Both the position numbers and the translations under genes were made by a program. Below, in pieces: positions 11,021 through 23,482 of a stretch of DNA of 64,000 nt (positions are counted from its first letter, which is position 1; every line of letters begins with the position of its first letter). The notes beneath the pieces are model-generated. The model did no database searches and was not told the DNA's origin. It saw only the letters and a program-made list of their open reading frames with translations. This stretch comes from Lotus japonicus (Eukaryota > Streptophyta > Magnoliopsida > Fabales > Fabaceae): positions 65,954,732-66,018,731 of the forward strand of contig NC_080044.1 of assembly GCF_012489685.1 (NCBI RefSeq), in the 5' to 3' direction.

Positions 11021-14000
11021 ATGGCTTGCACGCTCGCAGATTCATTGCTACTATTCAAGGTTCTCATTTTCCCTTTTTTCTCTTGTGTTTTTTTCTATGT
11101 GAATTTTGAAGTTTGAAGTGCTGTTATTGTCTTGTCTTACCATTGTTTGGTTTTTTAGGGCTCTCAGCAGAAGCCAGCTCTGAGGAGGAGCATTGCTGCC
11201 CAGTGTTCACCCAGTAAGTTTTGCGTGCATGTTGTTGGCTTATACTCTCATTTAACAAACCCATTTGTTTAAGTTCACTATTGTATTCATTGCAAATTGC
11301 ATTTGTTTTGTTGGTCATTGTGGCAATTGAGTTCAAGGGGTTGGAACCTGGAAGGAGAGTGCTTGGATGGTGAGAACTGAGAAATTAAGAAGCATCTAAC
11401 ACTTCCTGGGTTCAATGCAAGCAACTTAAATTGGAATTTGAATTCTATTCTAGCTATAGGTTAATGACTTTGTGTAAGCTACAAAGGCTTCTTCCTGTTG
11501 TGTTTATGAATGTGATGAAATCATGAAAATGACCTAGAAGGTTCCAGATATGCCAAACGGTGTCTTCTGCTACAATGTTAGCTTGTCCTTAACAACATTT
11601 ATAAATTATTAAATTATATTACTTCTGGAGCCAATTTTCATAGAGTGATTAAATTCACATTTTGTTTTCCCAACCACAAAAGCTAGCTGTGCAGTTACCT
11701 GGTGGTAATGTGGTATCACTGATTAGTATTACTAAGTCCTTTGAATAGGGATTTCCTGCACCAAGTTGCTTATATGTACCTTTTTTTGTGGAAGAGTTTA
11801 AGAATGTTTTAATACATGGGTCTTGCCCTCAGCAAATAGTACTGTGTAACAAATTTGGAGCTTTAGCTTAACTTTTAATGGGCATGAATGATATGGAAGC
11901 CTTTTTAATAACTAACTGTCATCCTCCACACTCCACAGGCATATTTAATATAAAGGTTGATGGGCTTATCCATAAAGGGTTCAGGCATCAAAGACATTTA
12001 ATTCCTAGGAATAAAGTTGCTGTCATACGAGCTGTGGCAATTCCGGTAGAACCAGCTCCAGCTGAAAGTGCGGAGTACAGAAAACAACTAGCCGAAAGCT
12101 ATGGTTTTAGGAAAATTGGAGAGGATCTTCCAGACAATGTCACTTTAAAGGATGTCATCAGTTCCCTTCCTAAGAAGGTGATTTTTCTTAAAATATATGT
12201 CATGTATGATTCTTCTATCTTTATGCCAATAATATCTTCTGCACATTGTGAGAAAGAGAATCTGTCAAGGTCCATGTATGATTCTTATATCTTTATGCCA
12301 CTTCATATATAATCGATGATCATGATGCATATTTTTTTTTCTTGATATTTTTTAAGGTCTTTGAGATTGATGATGTTAAGGCATGGAAAACTGTTTTGAT
12401 ATCTGCCACTTCCTATGCTTTGGGGCTTTTTATGATTTCCAAAGCACCCTGGTATCTACTTCCTCTGGCTTGGGCATGGACGGGAACTGCAGTAACTGGG
12501 GTTAGTTTGATATGCATATTTTCCTTATGGTTATTCCTTACCGGTTTCACAAATCCTTCTCATTCCTGTCTCTCAACAACTTTTCCCCCCTTAAAGCCTT
12601 ATTTTTTTGTTCAAGTTTTGAGATCCTCTTTCCTTTTTTTGCATACAGTTCTTTGTCATTGGACATGATTGCGCTCACAAATCATTTTCAACGAACAAAT
12701 TGGTAGAAGACATTGTTGGAACTCTGGCCTTTTTGCCACTTATTTATCCATACGAGCCGTGGCGGTTTAAGCATGACAAGCACCATGCAAAAACAAATAT
12801 GTAAGCAGTGTTTCCTTCTAGTTTGTTTTTCTAGGTGCATCTTGTACACTATCTGTAGCATCAAAATCCGATGTAGAGGGTCTGGCTAATATTTCAATTC
12901 AATGTGGTGCAAAACATAGTTTTTGTTCTCAAATCAACCCTTACAAATTTATATTTGAAATGGATTAGACAATGAAAGAAGTTTAGAAGATTTTCAGTAG
13001 ACTAAAGTTGATTGTGGTGTGTTGGATCATTTTGTTGCATGATGTGATATTTCTTTTTCCAATATACATGCACACTGTCCCACAGTACCCGAAGTCAGGT
13101 GGTACTAATGCTGAAAGCGTACAATACAGGCTATATATACAGTATACATAAACTGTATGAGATATGTAATGATAACATCCATGTTATAGACTGAAGCAGT
13201 AGCTTTGTTGTTTCATTACTTTCAACTGTAAGGCATCTCTATTGTCACAGGTTGAATGAAGATACTGCTTGGAACCCTGTTTCGAAGGATGAGTTTGACT
13301 CAGATCCACTTTTGAGGAAAGCAATAATATATGGATATGGTCCAATTAGATGTTGGATGTCTGTAGCTCACTGGTATATTCAACTATTCCTTGAAATATC
13401 TTTATACAGTTCCTCAAGTAGCACTTCATTAGCTTGAGTAGCCAGGATTTCATATGTTATGGCCTCTAGTTTATGCTGAATCTTGATATCAATGTGCATC
13501 CTAACAGGTTGCTGTTGCACTTTGATTTGAAGAAGTTCAGACCAAATGAAGTAAAGAGGGTGAAGATAAGTTTAGCTTGCGTTTTTGCTTTTATAGGAAT
13601 TGGATGGCCATTAATTATTTACAAGACTGGAATCATGGGATGGATAAAATTCTGGTTGATGCCATGGTTGGGCTACCACTTCTGGGTAATTTTACTTCTT
13701 CCACAGATATTGATATTTTGTTCATCACACCGTTGGTTATGTTGATTTTGTTTCTATATATATATTTTTGGATGATTAGTGGTGACTGTATATTTAGTCA
13801 GGGGGGAGATGTAGTCAATAATCAGCCATTGGATCAAACTTCTGATTTATGTTTTTCATTTAGTATTCTTTAGAAGTTAGTGCTTGGCTTGAATGGATAT
13901 ATAAAACTATCTATCAATTTTAGGGAATGAAACAATACCAAAGTATAACCATGCAGCCAGAAAATTGAGGGCAGTGTAAACGTTATAGGCCAGGGCTGGA

Positions 14001-16553
14001 TGGAGGAGGCCCAGCTGGGGCACTGGCCCCTCCAAACCATGGTTTTACACTTAACTAGTATTTTATACCCAGTATAATTTTAATGAAAAATAGCCAGTGT
14101 AGTCACTAAATTTGTATTAAATTGGATTGTTCTATCAATTTGGAAATGAGTTTTCAGTCTAAATGTAAGAGATATAAATAAGTAATAAGAAAAAAATTTA
14201 ACGAAGTTGGTAACATATTGACAGGAGTGAAGAAGATTATTTTCAGTGTAAACTTGGATGAGTATGCTGTATCTTAATGTATCAAGCAACTCAAGGCAAA
14301 TGAATGAGTCTAGAATTAATACCCAGAACATAAAACCAACTTCCCTTTGTTCATTGAAAATGTTTACAATGACTTAATCATAGATGAAATTTATTGTATG
14401 AGAGCGTTGTGTTCAAAGTTTGTCATTGAAGTATCTTGACTTTTATATTTGTAGCCCTATTGGTTTTAACTTTAATAATATATACTTGCACATTTTATTA
14501 GTTTAAGAGAAGTTTATTGGCCTATTTGTAGGCTTTCATGTATTATAAGCCTCTAAATAGGTTCTCGGGTTAGGTCAGTATTTTAAGTTTTCAGAGACGT
14601 GCCTAAAATATAGCCTATGATGGGTAACATGCTCGGCGTAGCCTAAGCCTAGCCTATTTCAACCACTAGTTACACCATCATGGTTTTTTGTATAATCTTT
14701 CAACAGGTCTTTCATTTGTTACCATATGTAGCAATCGTGCTGACTTATTAATCTCTATTAATTTAATTATATTCCCCCCAAAATGCTGAGGGCCGTGGCC
14801 GGATCTGAATTTTCTTGATGCTATTAATACTCTGGTCATGTATCTAAGAGGTGCTTTTTGACATTCATAGATGAGTACTTTCACCATGGTACATCATACT
14901 GCACCACACATACCATTCAAAGACTCAGAAAAGTGGAATGCTGCTCAAGCACAGCTAAATGGAACTGTTCATTGTGATTACCCTCAATGGTAAAATATAT
15001 TTTTTCTGCTCCTTTCATTTTTGCCTGTTCTTTCCAATACTTTTTCTTTTTTTGTCTAAAATTCATGTGGTTCCAACCAATTTAGAGTGAGACCTATATA
15101 ATTTAGTGGACATGAATTTCACCAAACAGAAAAGAGTGTCGGAAAAAGTGTATTGGAGTGAGTGTTGGCAGCATTTCCCTTTTCTTTTGTTACTTTTCTG
15201 AAGACGACTGATCTTCAATTCTATGAATATTTTTGCATAACTTATCTGTCTTTCCCTACCTAATCCTTGTGTGCGCACCAGTGTTATGGATAAGGAAAAT
15301 GTTTGCTGATGCGAATAGTGATTCTTAACTTCTGTTCAAATGGTTAGTTACACAAAAAAAAAAATCACCTTTTTATCTTTCTTTCACCTTTTCCTCATCC
15401 TTCCACCCTTTCCCCCCTACTTGTTTTATATTTTTCTGTTTCTTCTCGCACTCATTCGCACCACTCTTCTTGTACTTAGTAGCATTCTTCTATGGGAAAA
15501 GGCCAAGAAAAAATAATAAAATAGAAAAAAAGGATCTTTATATTTCAACAATGACTTCATAGGATGATTTTATCTGAAAGTACAATCAGTAATTTGTGTA
15601 TTGCAATTGTAGATCTTATTTGGTGTGAATATCTTTACAAAGTGCTTGCATATTATATTATACGTGCAAATCTATCATTTATGAATGCCATCCCAGGTTG
15701 CTATTATCAATTCATTTATAAATCACAATTGAAATGTTTAATGCTTACAATTTCCTGATATCAATATAAATCTCTCCTGTTGGTGAATATTTTTAATTTA
15801 AAATCATCTGATTCTCCGTATGTTACACCCCATGTGCATTGCCTCACATTTATGAAGCTATAAACAGTTTTTTTTTTTGTTTTCCCCTGTTCTTCCTGTG
15901 TTATCTTCAAAATGCAGGTCTGCAAAATTAACTTGATAGCCATAGGATTGACTAACTTGAATATTCTCAATTCTTTTTTGAACAGGATTGAGATTCTATG
16001 CCATGATATCAATGTCCATATTCCACATCACATATCCCCAAGAATACCAAGCTATAATTTACGAGCAGCCCATAAGTCTCTCCAAGAAAATTGGGGAAAG
16101 GTAAGATCAATAATGTCAATATCTTTTTTCTGCTTGTTCATTTCTAGTCTTTTGTAGTAATGAAAATATTAAAGCATATTTGCTTTGCCACTGAAACTTC
16201 TTAAGATATAGTCCAAAGAAAAAGATTTGTAAGTGTTGTTTATTCCAGTAATACAATTCTGTTCTTGTTTAAACAGTTAATCAGTTCTAAACATTATGAA
16301 GTCCAACTAAACCCCCAGTTCCATATGGTTAAAAGAGTAGTAGCATTGTTGCTAATGATTTTTATCTTAATTTGTTGTGTTGGATTAACAGTATCTGAAT
16401 GAGGCTAGTTGGAATTGGCGATTGATGAAGACAATCATGACGGTGTGCCATGTGTATGATAAGGAGCAAAATTATGTTGCCTTTGATGAACTTGCCCCTG
16501 AAGATTCTCAACCAATTAAATTTTTGAAGAATGTCATGCCTGATTATGCTTAA
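11021..16553 (+). CDS. FAD6: Chloroplast omega-6 (delta-12) fatty acid desaturase, FAD6
   Basis: Introduces the second double bond into 16:1 and 18:1 acyl chains of chloroplast membrane lipids, using ferredoxin. Ten exons: 11021-11059, 11159-11213, 11939-12177, 12357-12500, 12649-12800, 13251-13373, 13508-13685, 14871-14989, 15986-16100, 16392-16553. They sum to 1326 nt, 441 residues; the Arabidopsis protein is of similar size. The N-terminus ([19 protein letters not shown]) is a Ser/Arg-rich transit peptide lacking acidic residues over most of its length. All three di-iron histidine boxes are intact: HDCAH (exon 5), HDKHH (exon 5) and HIPHH (exon 9). Hydrophobic segments ([36 protein letters not shown]) fit the membrane topology. 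The stop follows [10 protein letters not shown]. The gene is convergent with the BTB/POZ gene downstream. Intron 7 (13686-14870) is the longest. No defect seen. Confidence 0.97.
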
Positions 16554-18139
16554 GTTGATCTGAGCTGGCTTATTCTTGTACCAATATCTGTGTCAAAGTA
16601 GGTAGGTATGCCATTCATTTTCCTTTTACGCGTTCTATCATGGTTCTATTTTTTAATTACTTATAACAAGGGAAGATTGCTAGGGTCTCTCTTAAAGTTC
16701 AAGTTCTAGGGTAATCATATTATGAAGTTGCGGATTGTCCAAAGCCAAGCCCCTGAGAAGCATTCATTAAGGTTAAAGTAGATGTTATAGATTTACTTTA
16801 ATCTGAACAGCGTGATTCTTGTTAGATTGTCACGTTGAAGCAACATTATATTATGCATATACAGTTGTCTAACGGATAATATAACACGTGGAATGTGATG
16901 TTTTGAGCTGAATGCCTTGTTCTGAGTACTGACACTGTTTTCTTATTGATGGGGTATCTTTTATTTCTACATGGCTGACAGTGTAGTATTTATTTGCTTT
17001 CTGGTCTAAAGAAAAAGTCTTTCTGCAACCATAACTGTTTGCAAACTTCAAAGTGGAACGATCTTCAAAACATAAACAAGTATTTAATTGTGGAAAGGCC
17101 TTGAGTTTGAGAGCCCCATCGATCTTGTTGTTTTCTGCTACATAATCTCCAAGTTTGATTAAATTAATATTTAGAACTTAGATATGGAAGAAAGTGGTCT
17201 GGTTGGTTACACCACCCGTTATCATATCTAATAATAACTCGAGAACTTGGATTTAAAGGATGGTTTTGATGAATTTGGTGCAGCTGAAAGAGTTCCATGT
17301 ATATTTTTATGTGATATTAATAGGGAAGGTAAAGTTACCTAAAAGCTGCAACCCACCTCGCCCACCAGGGACACCTTTAGCTGAAGAAATTCTATTCAAA
17401 GTAAATCTTTAAGTTAGGGCGTTTACAACTTACAACTGCTCACATGCAAAGGGAATTTTAATTATTCCCTTCATCCTTCTAAGGCTAGTAAAGGTACTCA
17501 CCACATTTACTGGTCCACCATGATATTGTAAAAGGAAAAGGTCAAAAGAAGGTAAAGAGGATATGACCATCTAAATGGCAAGTTTATCTTCACACCACAC
17601 TCAAGAGAGAAAAAGAAGAAATGAGAGATATAATGGGTAATGTGATAGGAAAAGGAAATGCATGCATGTACGGTTGTGGTGACATACAATTCAAAATACA
17701 GTCACTCCATAAGCTACACATAGCATGTTTGGATCAGCTTCTGTTTTTTAAAATCGATTCTGTCACTTGGGAGATACTTACATGACATAGGGTTCTTCAC
17801 AGAATTATTGAAAGAGACAAAATAAATGAGGGCTGAGGCCAACATTTAGAATCAATTTAAGATCTGAAGTGATGTATATATGAAATCTGATTCTGTAGTG
17901 AAGGAAAATAAGCAATCCTTATATAATCTTCTCTGTTGATATGCACAAACCCCATTACACCTTTAAGCTATAGTAGTGGTAAAGCTACAATACAATTATA
18001 CAATGTATGCCAGGTTAAATACTACTCAATCTCGTGTATATACAAGGTCTAGACTCAGCACTATATAGTAAATTGCAGAAGCAATCTGGTTATGGGAAAA
18101 CTAACCATAAAAACTAAACAAGCTGTTGTATAAACTAAA
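16554..18139. other. Convergent intergenic region (FAD6 / BTB-POZ 3' ends)
   Basis: Contains the 3' UTRs of the two convergent genes. No ORF with family similarity, RNA gene or bounded transposon is seen. Confidence 0.4.
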
Positions 18140-19468
18140 TCATATGATTGGAGGTGTTGGAGTCTCCCATATATCAAACACATTCTCCTCACTATGAAGC
18201 GCGAAAAGCCTATCCCCTCCAATGGAAAAGTCACATATCGAACCACCATAGCTCCGCCGGAGCCTGGACGTCAAAACCCACTCAGGGCCACAGAACACAG
18301 AAATGCAATCATTCATGGAGGAGAAAAGTTGTCCTCCATGCAAAGCCAATTTAGGGTAACATGGTTCCTCAGGCATCTTCCCCTTCATCAACCTACTCCT
18401 GGAGCTCCACCTAACGCTCGCGGCGGCCGAGCTTCTCAAATCCATGAACCCCAAGTCCTCAAACTCATTCACCACACAAATGGAGTTATTGTCCTCCATC
18501 GCGATGGCGTCCCTCACCCGCTTCTCATCCACGGCCAACGGAGCTCCCACGTCGGACCAACACCACACCATCCTCTTCTGTCTGAAATCCAAAAGACTAA
18601 TGTAACAGTTGTCCTTCCTAGGAAACATTGTAGCAACTAACAAACAGTTGCTACCTTCCATCCATTGAAGCCTATCAGCATCACCAAGAGACCAACCTAC
18701 AGGCTCATAGAAAAAATCAATTTGCTTCCCTGTAACCTGGTCCCAAACACCAACTCCATATTCATTGCTCCTCCCTTTACAGCTAGAAAATATCTTGTAA
18801 TCAGAACTGAAACTCAAAGCACCAGCAGTGTAACTCTTCACCTGATTCTCATGACTAACCTGAAACTTGTACCTTAGCTCCCCTGTATGTGAGGTAAACA
18901 GACCCATCCCACCATCACCACGACCAAGCCTTTCGCTGACTCCGATGACTATATTATCCGGGTCAACCCAACCAACATCATTAACTCTCTGGTAATCAAG
19001 ATTAAGAGGAGGGTGTTCATCTAACATCCAATTATAAACATGAACCATGGAACCATGTGCTACACAACAACCACCATCAGGCCCAGCTCGAATGGCGGTT
19101 CCATCGCCAGGTGCTTGTCCCTGCACTGACCGAGACAACCTCAACCTGTTGCCGTCGAATTGGCCCCACTTCGCAGTACGAACGTGGTCGAGAACGCCGT
19201 AGTACAAGGCCTCCCTGTAGAGAAGCTTCTCCGGGAGGTTCGGCGGGATGTAAAGCTCGCCGGTTCGGAGCAGATCCAGGAGAACAGCGAAGCAATCCGG
19301 GTTGCGATCGATGAATTTCACGCTCCCGTTATCCGGCAAGAGATCCCAATTCTCGTCCAACATTGCGCCCAACATGGAATTGCGCCCTGCATTGGCGAGC
19401 GTTGTTGCTGTTGTTTCCAAAACTCTGCCTCCCACGTTGAATTTCACCCTGTCGTTTTGAACCCCCAT
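18140..19468 (-). CDS. BTB/POZ (KCTD/T1-type) domain protein with C-terminal beta-propeller-like region
   Basis: Single-exon gene, 442 residues. Residues about 7-100 form a potassium-channel-tetramerisation-type BTB domain: VKFNVGGRVLETTATTL, then LDENWDLLPDNGSVKFIDRN and FAVLLDLLRTGELYIP. The remainder holds repeated beta-strand blocks (VHVYNWMLDE, NDVGWVDPDNIVIGVSE, VGVWDQVTGKQIDFF, LFALHSEENVFDIWETP) that fit the WD40/YVTN-like propeller of the Arabidopsis At2g24240/At4g30940 family. Such BTB proteins are generally proposed as CUL3 ubiquitin-ligase adaptors; the substrate here is unknown. The start is the first ATG and gives the family N-terminus. A TATA-like box lies about 380 bp upstream. 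Length is normal and no frame defect is seen. Confidence 0.93.
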   Translation of the reverse strand: MGVQNDRVKFNVGGRVLETTATTLANAGRNSMLGAMLDENWDLLPDNGSVKFIDRNPDCFAVLLDLLRTGELYIPPNLPEKLLYREALYYGVLDHVRTAKWGQFDGNRLRLSRSVQGQAPGDGTAIRAGPDGGCCVAHGSMVHVYNWMLDEHPPLNLDYQRVNDVGWVDPDNIVIGVSERLGRGDGGMGLFTSHTGELRYKFQVSHENQVKSYTAGALSFSSDYKIFSSCKGRSNEYGVGVWDQVTGKQIDFFYEPVGWSLGDADRLQWMEGSNCLLVATMFPRKDNCYISLLDFRQKRMVWCWSDVGAPLAVDEKRVRDAIAMEDNNSICVVNEFEDLGFMDLRSSAAASVRWSSRSRLMKGKMPEEPCYPKLALHGGQLFSSMNDCISVFCGPEWVLTSRLRRSYGGSICDFSIGGDRLFALHSEENVFDIWETPTPPII

Positions 19469-19846
19469 GATGTGTTTCCTCCAAAATTGGAAACTTTTTG
19501 GAAAACCCAGATGGGGATTGGGTTCAATTCAATCCGTTGAATTGGACAATCACGGGAATTTCAATTTCAACTTTCAGGTTTCTTACTATAAACAGGGGAA
19601 AAACAGAGGAGAAAACAGGGGATTGTGAGAAGGTAAAGAGGAACGGTGTTTAGGTGAAGCCGTGAAGGGAAGTGAATGATTATGAATGAAGGATTGAAAT
19701 TGAAGAGAAGGGAAATGGGTATGTGAGAAGATCAGAGGATAGGGGTGGTTAAGCAAAGCATGAATGATGATGATGATGATTATGGGGATAAGGGAAAACC
19801 AGAAATGGATGAGCATTGAAGGGAGAAGAGAAGATAGATGATGGCT

Positions 19847-19856
19847 TTTATAAAAG
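19847..19856 (-). promoter_or_regulatory. TATA-like box of the BTB/POZ gene
   Basis: The palindromic TTTTATAAAA lies about 380 bp upstream of the BTB/POZ ATG on its coding strand. The leader in between is pyrimidine-rich in the gene sense and holds a short (ATC)n microsatellite (about 19765-19782). Transcription start is not observed; this is an inference from motif and position. Confidence 0.4.
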
Positions 19857-22246
19857 AGGGTTTTGAAAATTGGTGAAAGAGGAATCAAATTGGGTTGGAG
19901 CGGTTGGAATTCAAAACGGAAATTGACTCACTTTGATTTGATCTCTCTCCCTCTAAATAAATGATAAATCACTCTGTTTTTCTTCTCTCTCTCTGTTTCC
20001 TTTTCTTTAGGGAAAATTTTGGATTTATTTGGATTTTTCCAATTTCCACGTCTGTTTTGTTTGGCTATTTGATTTGATCTTCCATTGTGTGTGGGTGTAG
20101 TGGGTCCTATTAAATATCTCATCGAACGGCTATTGTGAGATGATGTTGGTGGGAAATAGGGTGAGCATGGATGCAGGGGATAATGACACTCTTGCTTTGC
20201 TGACTATGGTAGCTGGCTTCTCTGAGTTCTTATCACGAAGTCCAGTTTTCCTGCGCGGTTTTGGGCATAAAGAAAAACGCGTCTATGGACTTTTAAAATT
20301 GATTAGTATATTTTAGAATTCATAATGTTTAGTTTGAGGCCTGAGGAGAAAGAAATTAAAACTTGTCACATTGAGTTTAACGTTGATGGGAGAAGTTGAA
20401 TTTTGTCATGCAAGTTAAATGTGAGTTCATATCGACTTCACGTAGGAAATTCAAACTCACCTTAGGATAGACTCAGAGACTTGAGATTTTAACATAGTTG
20501 TATACTTTTTTTTAACCTAAAACAAATACATTAGAGACATTCTTATTCAAGCATGAATATCCACATTCTTACTAGTTCTCCTAGCAAGTATCTTTTCCAA
20601 ATGTCGTACTCAAACCTAAATTTTTACGAAAGACGAATCAAATATGTGTCACTTGAATCATACACTTGTTAGTATAACTCTATATCTTGGACTCATAGCA
20701 ATCCTCTTGTCACTTAAAACAAAAATCCAGGACTCGTGATTCTAGATCAATTTTGTATACCATCTTATTTAAGCAGGTTAGATGGGCAAGGTAATCTATC
20801 TGTCTTATTCTTTGAATTTGAGACTAATCAGGTCAATTTACTATTAATGAATCATGTCCATACAGAACTTTTTCTAAACCTATTTGGAAGGCGCTCTTTA
20901 TCTTGCAACTAATGGAAGCAAGGAAATTGCACCATCGTTTGTATGTCATTTGAGTTGCCAATTTTCACTAATATATTAGATTAAAAAGTACACACCATGA
21001 GAATTTTTCTCTTAACTCGATGATAATCTTTCATCCACTAGGAATAAACAAGATAAGTTTCTACGTCAGTGTTTATCAAATGAATATTGACTTTTCAATT
21101 TTGTCCTTTAATGATAACATAAGTCTAAGTCTCCCATTGGAGTAACAGGAGAATTTAAATATAAAAAGTTATTCAAACTTTATTTTAAGACAACTAAATT
21201 TTGTTAATCACTGTCCTCGAAACACTTGAAGAGTTTATAAACTGTACAAAAATCATAGTGTGTTATCATATACTCCTTTTTAGTTTTTTTATTGCCTTGA
21301 ATTCCTAAGCTTTTTCCTATCCTTTGTCCCACCTCTTCAACTAGTAGTAGCGGGCCGTAGACGGCAAAACTTTCACACTACTTGAGTATTGGACACTTCT
21401 TTAGAGCTTTTGAAACAGTCAAAAAGTAACAATCAAAGATTAAAAAAGAAATGTAATTAGTGTAAATGCATGCATAAGAGTGTTAAATGAGCTTATCCTT
21501 TGCAAGAAAAAGATGGAAGAGGGTTTGGTAGGTATTGCACATCTTTCCTTTCATTTTCATGGACGTTGTGGAATGAGGGTGAACATGGCATGGTGGACCT
21601 TGCCTATGATAGCATGACAAGAAGATTTCGAACCATATATCACTACTACACATAGTTTGATCTTCTAACAAAGTTTGGTGGCTATCTGAAAGTCACTATC
21701 TTCTTTTCCAAATTAACTTTTTAGATAGGGGCAGAGAGGAATGAGGATGAGAGCGAATGCTTCATAAAAAGGTTTTGTGATTGCAAACTTTGGATTGTCT
21801 CTAGAGTTACAATACTTAAAATAGACATTACATGATTGGAATTTTTCTTCAACTCAAAGGCACCGTGGAGATCATATTTTATCTTCGTCTTATCTTAACT
21901 TTGGGTGGATATGACCAAACATTTCATATCAAGTACTAAGTGCTAACGGTGCACTTCATCAAACCATTGTCTACTTTTACTATACTATTAAGTTTTTTTT
22001 GTTACAACTATACTATTAAGTTTTAATCTTGTAAAAACGTGAAACTTAAAGTTGAGACACACTTGAATTATAAAAGCTATTCAATTAATTAGTTTCGCAC
22101 CAAGTCCACAACTACAGAGCTTCCAGTGGTTGTCGTGGAAAAGTGAGTCATTTGATAGATGAATAGATGATTGTTCACAATATTATGCACCACATGACAA
22201 AAGATTCATCAAACATGGCACAAAGAGAGAATGAATAAAAAAAGAG
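19857..22246. other. Intergenic region without recognisable gene
   Basis: AT-rich spacer. Small ORFs are short and without family features. No tRNA, no bounded transposon. Confidence 0.4.
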
Positions 22247-22255
22247 GGAAAAATG

Positions 22256-23225
22256 GTGTTGGCTTTAGTGGTACAGTTAAAAACTGTCACATGGTGGTGC
22301 AGTTGAATGAATACCATTGGATATAATAATTAAAAATTGAACGGATATGATCTAAAAAACAAATTTACTGAAATGACTAGAATACCCAAATGCCCCAACC
22401 ACTTCCCCACCAGATCTGACTAGAATACCCATGCCTGATGCTGCAACAATGGTGTCGCAGTCGAACGCTTGGGATTCGATGGCGGAGACTGTTTTGTTGG
22501 AAAGTTGCTGCAAAATGATGCTCTTCGATCGTGAGGGAGAAGAAGGGGGTGACTACGACGTCGTTTGAGAAGTGAGGAGGGGGAGGGAGTTGATGTAGTT
22601 GGCTAAGAGAGGATCGGCGGCGCAGAGGTGGTTGAGAGCGGCTTCGATTTCGCCGGTGGAGGTTAACGGCTTTGAAATGGCGGTGGTAGAGGGTGTTGTT
22701 GAAGGCTCTGGTTCTGGTTCTGGGTCTGAAGGCTCCTAAGCCCAACCTTCCACAAACAGCTAGTGTACAAGATTGAAGTTATTTTTTTCAAAATAAAGCA
22801 TCAATCATGAAAAAGATTGAACCTTTTTCCAAACCTTCCACCAAAAATGAAAAAAAATCAAGCTTTCTTGTTCAAAACAGCTTCAATGAACAAGATTCAA
22901 GCTTACTTTTGTTCAAAATAAAGCTTTAATAATAAAAAAGATTGAGCTTTTTTTTGTGCATGTCACTGTTGGTGGTGACAGATCTGAAGAGAAAGGACGA
23001 GGTGGAGGCTCTGGTGGTGGTGGGTTCGCCGAAAGTGGTGCGTTCGCCGGAATGGTGGAGGCTTTAGTGGTGGTGGGTTCACCGGAATGTAAAAAGTAAG
23101 AGAAGAAAAGATAAGGATATTATTGTCTTAAAAATAATAATTAAGGGTATTACTGTCATCACAGTCTAAAGTTATAAGTGAAGCACTGTGAGTCAGTTTG
23201 TAACTGACCCACCAAAGACCCCATC
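22256..23225. mobile_element. Pack-MULE-like Mutator element, 970 bp
   Basis: Flanked by perfect 9-bp duplications GGGAAAAAT at 22247-22255 and 23226-23234. The inverted termini are imperfect over 32 bp: left GGTGTTGGCTTTAGTGGTAC, right (reverse-complemented) GATGGGGTCTTTGGTGGGTC, both continuing CAGTTA-AAACTG. The interior is more GC-rich than the surroundings and contains a broken host-gene fragment on the minus strand (22440-22735). Two short internal stretches (about 22765-22960) repeat motifs like AAGATTGA-CTTTTT. Confidence 0.8.
22440..22735 (-). pseudogene. Captured fragment of a DNA-3-methyladenine glycosylase (HhH-GPD family) gene
   Basis: On the minus strand one frame reads KPLTSTGEIEAALNHLCAAD then PLLANYINS, matching the conserved start of the plant alkylpurine DNA glycosylase domain. 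A second frame reads PPPHFSNDVVVTPFFSL, and a third reads RSKSIILQQLSNKTVSAI, matching the SILYQQL helix that normally follows. The order is right, but there are at least two frame changes and an in-frame stop, and the fragment ends before the catalytic helix-hairpin-helix. It lies wholly inside the Mutator element, so it is a transduplicated, dead fragment. Recognition is from memory of the family, not a search. Confidence 0.66.
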
Positions 23226-23482
23226 GGGAAAAATCTAAAAAGAGGAGAAATATAAAACCCTACAAAAATTGAAAAATAATACCCTAAGGGAAATCTATAT
23301 CTATATATATTAGAAAAGAACAACTTCTAGCATGACGCGTCGCTCTCACAGGCCAAGTTAGTGACGTGTCGCTCCAAGATTAATTCTCACATAATATTTT
23401 ACATGTAATCTCTTTCTCCTTGGCCCCACTTGCCACATGTGCCCTGATTTTTACTTACCTTATTTCTCCTTAATAAAAAAAA

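Noticed and set aside
18194..18640. 148-residue plus-strand ORF
   Set aside because: Antisense shadow of the BTB/POZ gene.
22377..22745. 122-residue Arg/His-rich ORF
   Set aside because: It lies in the wrong frame over most of a frameshifted captured glycosylase fragment; not a gene.
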